From Pseudoxanthomonas japonensis (lineage in GTDB: Bacteria; Pseudomonadota; Gammaproteobacteria; Xanthomonadales; Xanthomonadaceae), in the NCBI RefSeq assembly GCF_010093445.1, contig NZ_PDWW01000006.1:1-64000 (forward strand): 64,000 bases of DNA, given 5' to 3'. Under the pieces are notes generated by a model that ran no database searches, was not told the origin of the DNA, and saw only the letters and a list, made by a program, of their open reading frames with translations. Below are positions 9,739 to 17,312 of the stretch, piece after piece. Position 1 is the first letter of the stretch, and every line of letters starts with the position of its first letter. The position numbers and the translations under genes are program-made.

Positions 9739-10923
9739 TCAACCCGAGGCGCGCGTCTTCCCGCTGCGGCCGAGCACGTGGTCGGCGTCCTGGTCGAAGG
9801 TGGGCGCGGCGAACGGGGCCGGGCCCGGCGTGCGGCCGAAGGCGATCGGGCGCGTCACGCCGCGGTAGCTGCCGACGACGGGATGGGCGATCTCCGCCAC
9901 CATGTCCTCCGCCAGCACCTGCGGATGTTCGAACATGTCCTCGACGCGACGCGCGGCCGCGCACGGGACTTCGTCACCGAAGTGCGCTTCCCATTCCGCC
10001 GCGGTGCGCGCCTGCAGCGCGTCGTGCAGCTGCGGGACGATCTCGGCCGCGTGCGCGGCACGTTTGCGCACGGTGTCGTAGCGCGGATCGTCGGCCAGCG
10101 CGTCCAGGCCGGTCAGGCGGCACAGCGCCTTCCAGAAGCGCGCGGTATTGGCGGACAGGTAGAGATAGCCGTCGCGCGCCGGATGGATGCCGGTGACGCC
10201 GCCCGAGCGCATGTCCCGACCGATGTCGAGCGCCTCGCCCTCGGCCCAGATCATGCGCGCCGACTGCATGGTCAGCGCACTGCGCAGCAGCGAGACGCCG
10301 ACGAACTGGCCCAGCCCGCTGCGCTCGCGTTCGTACAGCGCCGACGACACGCCGCCGGCGAGCAGCGCCGCGGCGTAGTAGTCCACCACCGAGCCGTAGA
10401 TGATTTCAGGCGCGCCACCGCGCTTGCCCTGCAGCGTGCACATGCCGGTCATGGTTTGCAGCACCTGGTCGTAGCCGGCCTTGTCCTTCATCGGCCCGCT
10501 CTCGCCGTAGCCGGTCACCGCGCAGTAGATCAGGCGCGGGTTGATCACCGACAGGCTGTCGAAATCGATGCCCAGCCGCTTCGGCACGCTGGGACGGAAG
10601 TTGTGCACCAGCACATCGGCCTCGCGCACCAGCCGCAGCAGCGCGGCGTGATCGGCCGCCTGCTTCAGGTCCAGCACGATGCCCTGCTTGCTGCGGTTCA
10701 CACCGAGGAAGGCGCGGCTTTCCTGCTCCAACGTGGACGGGTACTGGCGCAGGTTGTCGCCATCCGGCGGTTCGACCTTGACCACGTCGGCGCCCTGGTC
10801 GGCCAGTAGCGTGCAGCCGTACGGACCGGCGATGTAGGCGCTCAGGTCGAGCACCTTGACGCCGCTGAGCGGCCCGGCCGGGCCATGGCGCCGGGGGGCG
10901 CGGAAGGGAGAGGCAGTGTCCAT
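9739..10923 (-). CDS. Class III (CaiB/BaiF-type) CoA-transferase
   Basis: 394 residues of the formyl-CoA-transferase/CaiB family, which moves CoA between carboxylic acids. Family features include LSGVKVLDLSAYIAGPYGCT near the N-terminus, ADVVKVEPPDGDNLR, VNRSKQGIVLDLK, VHNFRPSVPKRLGID and YCAVTGYGESGP. The expected catalytic Asp aligns with the SVVDYYAAALLAGG stretch. The start at 10923 is preceded by GAAGGAG at a good distance; the open frame continues further upstream but lacks such a site. The substrate is unknown. It lies 121 bp downstream of the GH127 gene and in the same wider region as a CitE-like lyase (23207-24049), which suggests an activate-then-cleave pathway for a hydroxy acid. 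Confidence 0.88.
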   Translation of the reverse strand: MDTASPFRAPRRHGPAGPLSGVKVLDLSAYIAGPYGCTLLADQGADVVKVEPPDGDNLRQYPSTLEQESRAFLGVNRSKQGIVLDLKQAADHAALLRLVREADVLVHNFRPSVPKRLGIDFDSLSVINPRLIYCAVTGYGESGPMKDKAGYDQVLQTMTGMCTLQGKRGGAPEIIYGSVVDYYAAALLAGGVSSALYERERSGLGQFVGVSLLRSALTMQSARMIWAEGEALDIGRDMRSGGVTGIHPARDGYLYLSANTARFWKALCRLTGLDALADDPRYDTVRKRAAHAAEIVPQLHDALQARTAAEWEAHFGDEVPCAAARRVEDMFEHPQVLAEDMVAEIAHPVVGSYRGVTRPIAFGRTPGPAPFAAPTFDQDADHVLGRSGKTRASG

Positions 10924-11044
10924 GGGAAGAGGCTCCTTCAACCGCCACCTGCTGGTCGGAAACCAGTCTGGTGCAGGCGGTGCAGCGGATACAGTCGGCC
11001 GCCGTAGTTTCTGCGGCCACAAATTCTTGCGAGCGCGCCGGTGG

Positions 11045-12865
11045 TCATGATGCCGGCGGCAGCGACAGCCAGGTCAGGCGCCAGGCGCCGTCCGCGCGAC
11101 CGCCGGTGCGGTAGTAGGGCCAGAACAGCAGCGGCGGCCGGTAGCCGAGCTGCAGGGTGATGCCCGGCCCTTCGCCGTCGTCGGCCACCGGCAGCACCTG
11201 CAGCCAGTCGTCCTGCGGCCCGTCCGGCAGGCGGATGGTCTCCTCGGTCTTGAAGCCGTCGACCAGCTCGGTGGCGTAGACCAGCGGCCCGCGCGTCATG
11301 CCGACGTAGTGCAGGTCCAGTACCTGCTGATGCACGGCGGAGCCGTCCGGCGCGCGCGATTCCTGCACGTTGCGCAGCACCTGCCGGTGCAGCGCGGGCC
11401 GCAGCGGGAACAGCAGCTGCACCTGGTCGCCAGCGCGCCAGTGGCGGCGGATCGCCGCGAACGTGCCGGGTATTACCGGCACGCGCACCGCTTCGCCGTT
11501 GACCGCGACGGTGGCGCCCTCGGCCCAGGACGGGATGCGCAGGCGCAGGTCGAAGGTCGCTTCGCGTTCGGGCTGCACTTCCAGCGAGATGTCGCCTTCG
11601 AACGGGTAGCCGGTGTGCTGGCGCAGTACCAGCGTGCCGGCCGCCGGATGCGAAAGGCGGGCTTCACCCGGACCGTACAGCTGCACGCGGGCGGTGTCGC
11701 CATCCAGCGCGTAAGCCAGCGACGGCAGTTCCTCCAGCGCCATCGCGCCGCTGGACTTGCAGCAGCGCCAGTAGGTGGTGTGCACGCGACGCCCGTTCGG
11801 GAACGAGTAGTAGCACCAGTCCTCGCCGTCGGGCGCGAATGCGCCGAGCAGGTCGTTGTAGGCGGTGCGCTCGATCTCCTCGGCGTAGCGCGCTTCGCCG
11901 GTCAGCCGCAGCAGCTCGCGGTTGAACTGGATCCACGACAGCAGCGAACAGGTTTCGACATAGGCCAGCGGACTGAACGTGCCGCGCGCGTTGAACACCT
12001 CGCGCGAGCGGTGCGCCACCCCGCCCCATGGACCGCCGCCGAGCGTCAGGTGGTACTGATGGATGTTCTCCCACATCGCTTCAATCGCGCGGCGCAGCGT
12101 GGCGTCGCCGGTCGCGCGGCACAGCTTGACCACGCCGACCAGATTCCACAGCAGTTGGTAGGCCTTGCCGGTGGCGATCTCCGAGGCATCGGCACCGTCC
12201 TCGATGGCCGGCAGCAGGCGCAGCGCCGGATGCGCATTGGCCTGGGCGAATACCTGCTGCGCCAAAGCGAGGAAGCGCGGCTCGCCGGCTTCCTCGTACA
12301 ACTCGAGTGCGGCATCCATCAGCACGGTGGCCGACATCCCGTGGTGGTTGCCGAGCGTGGTGATGTCGATGCCGTCGGCCAACGCGCGCGCGCACAGGTC
12401 GGCGATGCGGCCGGCGGCCTGCGTGTAGCGCTCATCGTCGAGCGCGCGTGCCGTCTCGACGAAACCGAGGATCAGGTAGGCATGCACCCACATGTCCCAG
12501 GTGCGCAGCGCCGGTGCGCCGTCCCAGCTGGGTGGTTTGGGTGGCTGCGGCTGGGTGAAGCGGCGTTCGGGCGCATAGGTGCCGAGGTAGCCGTCGTCTT
12601 CCTGCACGGAGAGCAGGTAGTCGGCGACCTCGCGCAGGTGCGCACCGAGTATCGCATCGCCGCTGCGGGCGTAGGCGCGGGCGGCGGCGGACAGCCACTT
12701 GCCGGCATGCTCGCCATACCAGTCGCCCTCGATGTTCTGCGCGCGGTGCGCGGGCGAGAACAGCGCAATGGCCGGGCTGTCGGCGCCGGTGATGAAGTGC
12801 GACAGGCGGCCGCGGCGATTCGCGTCCAGCGCGTCGCCGAGCAGGCCTCCCAGGGTGACCTTCAT
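11045..12865 (-). CDS. GH127-type beta-L-arabinofuranosidase-like glycosidase
   Basis: 606-residue (alpha/alpha)6-barrel protein of the DUF1680/GH127 family, whose characterised members release beta-L-arabinofuranose using a zinc-bound cysteine nucleophile. The cluster is intact: E304-T-C306 in AYVETCSLL and the C368-C369 pair in TYWRCCKSSG align with the Glu-x-Cys and Cys-Cys zinc ligands and nucleophile of HypBA1, and E289 (SREVFNARG) is the likely acid/base. The related GH146 family cannot be excluded. There is no signal peptide, so the enzyme is probably cytoplasmic. The ATG at 12865 lies 5 bp after the stop of the upstream fusion gene; an in-frame ATG upstream overlaps that gene. It probably acts on imported arabinosylated oligosaccharides. 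Confidence 0.87.
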   Translation of the reverse strand: MKVTLGGLLGDALDANRRGRLSHFITGADSPAIALFSPAHRAQNIEGDWYGEHAGKWLSAAARAYARSGDAILGAHLREVADYLLSVQEDDGYLGTYAPERRFTQPQPPKPPSWDGAPALRTWDMWVHAYLILGFVETARALDDERYTQAAGRIADLCARALADGIDITTLGNHHGMSATVLMDAALELYEEAGEPRFLALAQQVFAQANAHPALRLLPAIEDGADASEIATGKAYQLLWNLVGVVKLCRATGDATLRRAIEAMWENIHQYHLTLGGGPWGGVAHRSREVFNARGTFSPLAYVETCSLLSWIQFNRELLRLTGEARYAEEIERTAYNDLLGAFAPDGEDWCYYSFPNGRRVHTTYWRCCKSSGAMALEELPSLAYALDGDTARVQLYGPGEARLSHPAAGTLVLRQHTGYPFEGDISLEVQPEREATFDLRLRIPSWAEGATVAVNGEAVRVPVIPGTFAAIRRHWRAGDQVQLLFPLRPALHRQVLRNVQESRAPDGSAVHQQVLDLHYVGMTRGPLVYATELVDGFKTEETIRLPDGPQDDWLQVLPVADDGEGPGITLQLGYRPPLLFWPYYRTGGRADGAWRLTWLSLPPAS

Positions 12866-12870
12866 GTCGC

Positions 12871-15060
12871 TCACGCCGCATCCACCACGCAACGGAAGCC
12901 GATGCGGCCGGACCGGTCCTTGCCAGGCGCCATCAGCAGCAGCTTGCCGTGCTGGTCCAGGCGCTTGGCCTGCGGGAAGTACCAGTGCGAGGTGCGCGGC
13001 TCGTAATCGCTGCCACCGCGCACGATGGCGGCGCGCGTGTGCTCGTCATGGAATTCGTCCGTCCACTGCCAGACATGGCCGACCAGGTCCATCACGCCGA
13101 ACGGACTGGCGCCGGCGGGATATGCGCCGACCTCGGCCGGCGGCGGCAGCACGCGGCCGCGGAACACCGGCGGTGCCGCATCGTCGCGCCAGGCATCGCC
13201 CCACGGATACAAACGCCCGTCGGTACCCTGCGCGGCGTACTGCCACTCCCACCCGTGCGGCAGGCGCTTGCCGGCCCACGCGGCATAGGCGCGCGCGTCC
13301 TCGATCGACACCCAGGTCACCGGACGGTTGTCCCAGCCTGGTTGCGGCGCGCCATTGCGCCAGTCGCGCAGGAAGTGCTGCGCATCCTGCGGGGCGTAGC
13401 CGGTGGCGTCGATGAAATCCTTGAACTGCGCGTTCGTCACCAGATGGCGATCGATGTGGAACGACGCGACCTGCATGCGGCGGCGGTGATGGCGACGTGC
13501 GGTGGGTTCCCACGGGAACTGCACGTCCACGCCTTCCCACACCTGCCCTTCGATCTCGATGCCCTGCACCGCGAACAGGAATTCGCTGGCGGGGATCGTG
13601 ACCATGCCGTCCGGCGCATCGGCCTGCGGCGTGGTCGGCGCGATCGGCTGCAGGGTCTGCGGCAGCGCGGTCCACGTGGCAGACAGCGAGGCCAGCGGTG
13701 TCGCCGCTTCCTTCGCCATCTGCGCGAGGAAGTCATCCAGCCCCGCTTCCTGCGCACCGTCGCGCAGCGCCAGCAACGCACCGAAGCCGCGGCCTTCCAG
13801 CGTGGTCTCGAGGATTGCCTGGCCATCGATGATCCGCGGCTGCAGCGGCGTGCCGTTCCACAGGTCGAGATAGCGCGTGCCATCGACGTGCGGTACGGCG
13901 AGCTGCTCACCTTCGATCGGGTATTCGTGACGGTTGACCAGCGTCCACAGCGTGCGGTCGTCGGCCGGGAAGCGGCTGGCGAAGATGCCCGCCTGCAGCG
14001 TGCGCTCGTAGGGACGCCAGTCCAGGCTGACCGGCAGCGACGGAAAGCGGCGGTAGATCGCGGCGATGCGGCGCAGCGAGGCGGCGTCGCGCGGGGTCAG
14101 CTGGTTCCACAGGCCCCACACGTTCTCCCACGCGTTGTAACCCACGCCGTTGAAGAAGATGTACTGCAGGTCGTGGTTGCGGTCGCGGCCCCAGCGGTTC
14201 TCGTAGTTGATCATGTGGCGCGGTTCCAGCCACTTGAACTTGGCCACCGGCGGCACGACCTCGTTCGGCGCCTTCTTGCCCCAGCTCTGCACGTTCCAGA
14301 TCAGGTGCTCTTCGGCGCTGATCGTGGACTCCGGCTGCACCACCACCGGATGGCCGAGCGCATCGCAGGCGTCGAAGAACGCGCGCGGCACGCCGTTGTA
14401 GGTGTCGCCGTTGATGCCGTCGGCGCCGACCGCGACGACGATCTTCGCGATGGCCTGCCAGTCGGGCTCGCCCTCGTCGCGGGTGCCGTTGTCCCAGGGC
14501 ATGGTGGTGAGGAACACGCGCACGCCGCGGCGATGGAAATCGTCGACCGCGCCGCGCAGCGCGTCCAGCCCGCCCGGCAGGCTGCGGGCGAAGTCGAACT
14601 GGTTGCGGTCGTCCACGCCGATGTTGGGGTACACGCACCACAGCAGCACGCTGTCGAGACCGCCGAAACGCGCTTCCAGATCGTCGAGGTAACGGTCGAC
14701 GGTGTAGCGGCCGGCGACGGGATCGTAGAGATAACGATCCTCCACCATCACCTGCGCATGCACGAAGTTGCGCTGCGCCCACTGCAGCTCCGGACGACGG
14801 TAGTTGGCGTCGTCGTAGCCGATGCGGGTGAGGTGTTCGCGGCGCCAGTCCTTCAGCTCCGCCACCCAATCGTCGGCCGAGGCGTTGGCGTCGATCTTCC
14901 ACTGGCCGATGTCGGCGAACGGCCAGCCCGGCGCCTTGCCCGGCGTGGGCAGGTAACGCTGGGTGGTGACGTGGGAGAACTTGTACTCGGTCTTCACCGG
15001 CACGCGGTCGTCGTCGTGCGCGGGATCGGGGACAGTGTCGGGGGAAGTGGGGAGGATCAT
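12871..15060 (-). CDS. Glycosidase-like barrel fused to formylglycine-generating-enzyme-like (SUMF1) domain
   Basis: 729 residues, no signal peptide. Residues 1 to about 470 look like a TIM-barrel carbohydrate enzyme: strand-like motifs include SVLLWCVYPNIGVDDRNQFD, GVRVFLTTMPWDNG, GADGINGDTYNG and HPVVVQPESTIS, with acidic residues at strand ends. I cannot place it in a numbered glycosidase family. Residues from about 486 form an FGE/SUMF1 fold (MVTIPASEF, TNAQFKDFIDATGY, PVTWVSIEDARAYAAWAG, RLPHGWEWQYAA, MDLVGHVWQWT, IVRGGS, RIGFRCV). Genuine FGEs use a Cys pair near the C-terminus; this domain has a single Cys (about 725), so sulfatase activation is unlikely and a substrate-binding role is more plausible. 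It starts 13 bp after the ribokinase-like gene and ends 5 bp before GH127. An open frame further upstream is antisense-type noise through the kinase gene. Confidence 0.85.
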   Translation of the reverse strand: MILPTSPDTVPDPAHDDDRVPVKTEYKFSHVTTQRYLPTPGKAPGWPFADIGQWKIDANASADDWVAELKDWRREHLTRIGYDDANYRRPELQWAQRNFVHAQVMVEDRYLYDPVAGRYTVDRYLDDLEARFGGLDSVLLWCVYPNIGVDDRNQFDFARSLPGGLDALRGAVDDFHRRGVRVFLTTMPWDNGTRDEGEPDWQAIAKIVVAVGADGINGDTYNGVPRAFFDACDALGHPVVVQPESTISAEEHLIWNVQSWGKKAPNEVVPPVAKFKWLEPRHMINYENRWGRDRNHDLQYIFFNGVGYNAWENVWGLWNQLTPRDAASLRRIAAIYRRFPSLPVSLDWRPYERTLQAGIFASRFPADDRTLWTLVNRHEYPIEGEQLAVPHVDGTRYLDLWNGTPLQPRIIDGQAILETTLEGRGFGALLALRDGAQEAGLDDFLAQMAKEAATPLASLSATWTALPQTLQPIAPTTPQADAPDGMVTIPASEFLFAVQGIEIEGQVWEGVDVQFPWEPTARRHHRRRMQVASFHIDRHLVTNAQFKDFIDATGYAPQDAQHFLRDWRNGAPQPGWDNRPVTWVSIEDARAYAAWAGKRLPHGWEWQYAAQGTDGRLYPWGDAWRDDAAPPVFRGRVLPPPAEVGAYPAGASPFGVMDLVGHVWQWTDEFHDEHTRAAIVRGGSDYEPRTSHWYFPQAKRLDQHGKLLLMAPGKDRSGRIGFRCVVDAA

Positions 15061-15073
15061 GGGGACTATCGGA

Positions 15074-16021
15074 TCAGGAACCGGAGAGGCCGCGGTACGC
15101 GGCGAGCGCCGCGCGGCGCGGTGTTTCGTCGGCCTGCCCGGCGAGCCAGGCATCGACCTCCGCACGCGTCGGCACGCTGGTCTGCGCACCCAGGCGCGTG
15201 CAGGCCAGCGCCGACGCGGCACTGGCGAAGCGTAGCGCGTCCGCCAGCGGGGCATGCTGCGCCAGCCGCGCGGCCAGCGCGCCGCAGAAGGTGTCGCCGG
15301 CCGCCGTGGTGTCGACAGCGTCCACCGGAAAGGCCGGCTGCAGGAACAGTTCGCCGCCACGCCGTGCGATGCAGCCGCGCGCACCCAGCGTGACCACCAC
15401 GCAGGGCACCGGCAGGCGCGCAAGCTGTTCGGCCAGCGTACCGGGGCCGGCGAGCGTGGCGAGTTCGCCTTCGTTGACGACCAGCAGGTCGACGTCGTCC
15501 AGCAGGCCGGCCGGCAATGCCGTCGCGGGGGCGGCATTGAGCATGACGCGGACACCGGCCGCGCGCGCGACGTGCGCGAAGCTGGCGACCGTGTCCAGCG
15601 GGGTTTCCAGTTGCAGCAGCAGGTGGCTGACGCCGCGCAGCGACGGCAGGTGGTGCGGCCGCAGCGCGGCGTTGGCGCCGGGGGCGACCGTGATGGCGTT
15701 CTCGGCGTCATCGGACAGGCAGATGAAGGCCGTACCGCTGGCGACGTCCGCTGCACGGATGACATGCCGCTCGACGCCGGCCTCGGCCAGCGCCTTGTCG
15801 AGCACGGCGGCATACGGGTCGTCGCCCAGCGCGAGCAGCATGCGTGTATAGGCGCCGCCCGCCCGCGCGCAGGCGACCGCCTGGTTGGCGCCCTTGCCGC
15901 CGGGAAACGTGGCGAAGTCGCGCCCCAGCACGGTTTCGCCGGGCGCAGGGACGTGCGACGCCCGCACGACGAAATCGAGGTTGGCCGAACCGGCCACCAG
16001 CACCGTGCCGGCCGCCTTCAT
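15074..16021 (-). CDS. rbsK: Ribokinase/PfkB-family sugar kinase
   Basis: 315 residues, cytoplasmic. It has both PfkB signatures: GGKGANQA at residues 41-48 and DTTAAGDTFCGAL around residue 237-248 with the catalytic Asp at about 243. Substrate-side residues GSANLDFVV near the N-terminus resemble ribokinase, so ribose (or another pentofuranose) is the likely substrate. Its placement beside a GH127 gene raises the possibility that the true substrate is a pentose released from a glycan; this is inference, and the symbol reflects family resemblance only. It overlaps the upstream esterase by 4 bp (ATGA). Confidence 0.82.
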   Translation of the reverse strand: MKAAGTVLVAGSANLDFVVRASHVPAPGETVLGRDFATFPGGKGANQAVACARAGGAYTRMLLALGDDPYAAVLDKALAEAGVERHVIRAADVASGTAFICLSDDAENAITVAPGANAALRPHHLPSLRGVSHLLLQLETPLDTVASFAHVARAAGVRVMLNAAPATALPAGLLDDVDLLVVNEGELATLAGPGTLAEQLARLPVPCVVVTLGARGCIARRGGELFLQPAFPVDAVDTTAAGDTFCGALAARLAQHAPLADALRFASAASALACTRLGAQTSVPTRAEVDAWLAGQADETPRRAALAAYRGLSGS

Positions 16022-17298
16022 GGCAATACCTCCGCATACACCTGGCGGTAGAACGGTCCGGCCAGCTTGGGCAGCGCGGGTGCGCCGTCCACGGGCAGGT
16101 GCTGCGACATCAGCACGATGACGAGGTGACGTGCGGGATCGATGGTGAAGTAGGTCGACGCCGCGCCGGACCAGCCGAACTGTCCGACCGAACCGGGGCG
16201 CGTGCTCTTCGCCGGATCGGTGACGACGTAGCCGCCCAGCCCGAAGCCTTCGCCCGGTTCCGGTGCGGGCACGGCAGGATCGAATGCCGCGAGCTGGTCG
16301 GTCATCATCAGGGCGACGGTGTCCTTCTTCAGAAGACGCGTGCCGTCCAGGTCGCCGCCATTGGCCAGCATGCGAGCGAAGCGCAGGTAATCGTCGGCGG
16401 TGGAGTACAGGCCGCCGGCACCGCTGGTGTAGGCGCGCAGTGCGATGCCGGGCGTACGCGCCGACGATGTATCGGCCAGGACGCGACGACCGTCCGCATC
16501 GCGCGAGGTCAGCGCGATCACGCGGCCACGCTGCGTGGCCGGCACCTCGAAGCCGGTGTCGCGCATGCCGAGCGGCGAGAAGACACGGGTCTGCAGGAAG
16601 TAGTCGAACGATTGGCCACTGGCGACTTCGATGACGCGCGCCAGCACTTCGGTATTGACGCCGTCGTAGCGGAAGCGCGTACCGGGTTCGTCGGCCAGCG
16701 GCGCACGGGCGACGCGGTCGGCATAACCGGCGAGATCGGAGGCGTCTTCCGGTGCCTGCCGTTGCAGCAAGGCGGAAGCGACACGGATGTCGTCGCCACC
16801 GGTGGCGAAGCCGGCGGTATGCGTGAGCAGGTGCCGGATCGTCAACGGGCGCGTCACGGATGCGAGCTGCGGGTCATCGACGTCGCCGCCGGTCACCCGT
16901 CGCAGCGACGCGAAGGCCGGCAGGTAGTGCGCGACCGGATCGTCCAGCCGCAGCCTGCCCTCTTCCACCAGCATCAGCGCCGCCACCGAGGTGATCGGCT
17001 TGGTCATGGAGTAGATGCGGAAGATGGCGTCTTCGCGCAGCGGTCGGCGGCCCTGCAGGTCTGCATGACCGGACACACCGCGATAGACCACGGCATCGTG
17101 GTCGGCGACCACGGCAACGGCACCGAGATAGCCGTCGGCACCGGTGGCCTGGCCCAGCCAGGCATCGAGCGGTGCAGGCGGCAGCGAAGGAGCGGCCGTC
17201 GCGCACGCAGCCAACGAGAGCATCAGGGCCATCCAGAGCCCGCGCCGCCCGGGAGAGGGGGCGACGCGGGCGGATGCAACGTGGGGGGGAGCCGGCAT
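16018..17298 (-). CDS. Beta-lactamase-family serine hydrolase/esterase, lipoprotein
   Basis: 426 residues. The N-terminus has a lipoprotein-type signal (LWMALMLSLAAC, lipobox Cys at residue 32), so it is probably anchored in the periplasm or outer membrane. The class-C beta-lactamase/penicillin-binding-protein fold is shown by the S97-M-T-K100 catalytic tetrad (IYSMTKPITS), TIRHLLTHTAGF and RYDGVNTEVL, with QFGWSGAAST near the end. Such proteins are often esterases (EstB-like) rather than antibiotic-degrading enzymes. Its place between a TonB receptor (14 bp upstream) and a sugar kinase (4 bp overlap) argues for removing acyl groups from an imported glycan. Confidence 0.82.
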   Translation of the reverse strand: MPAPPHVASARVAPSPGRRGLWMALMLSLAACATAAPSLPPAPLDAWLGQATGADGYLGAVAVVADHDAVVYRGVSGHADLQGRRPLREDAIFRIYSMTKPITSVAALMLVEEGRLRLDDPVAHYLPAFASLRRVTGGDVDDPQLASVTRPLTIRHLLTHTAGFATGGDDIRVASALLQRQAPEDASDLAGYADRVARAPLADEPGTRFRYDGVNTEVLARVIEVASGQSFDYFLQTRVFSPLGMRDTGFEVPATQRGRVIALTSRDADGRRVLADTSSARTPGIALRAYTSGAGGLYSTADDYLRFARMLANGGDLDGTRLLKKDTVALMMTDQLAAFDPAVPAPEPGEGFGLGGYVVTDPAKSTRPGSVGQFGWSGAASTYFTIDPARHLVIVLMSQHLPVDGAPALPKLAGPFYRQVYAEVLP

Positions 17299-17312
17299 CC
17301 GTGGATCGTGGA

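Noticed and set aside
15061-15813. Upstream extension of the glycosidase-like/FGE-like gene
   Set aside because: It runs through the ribokinase-like gene in another frame and is not conserved; ATG 15060 lies 13 bp after the kinase stop.
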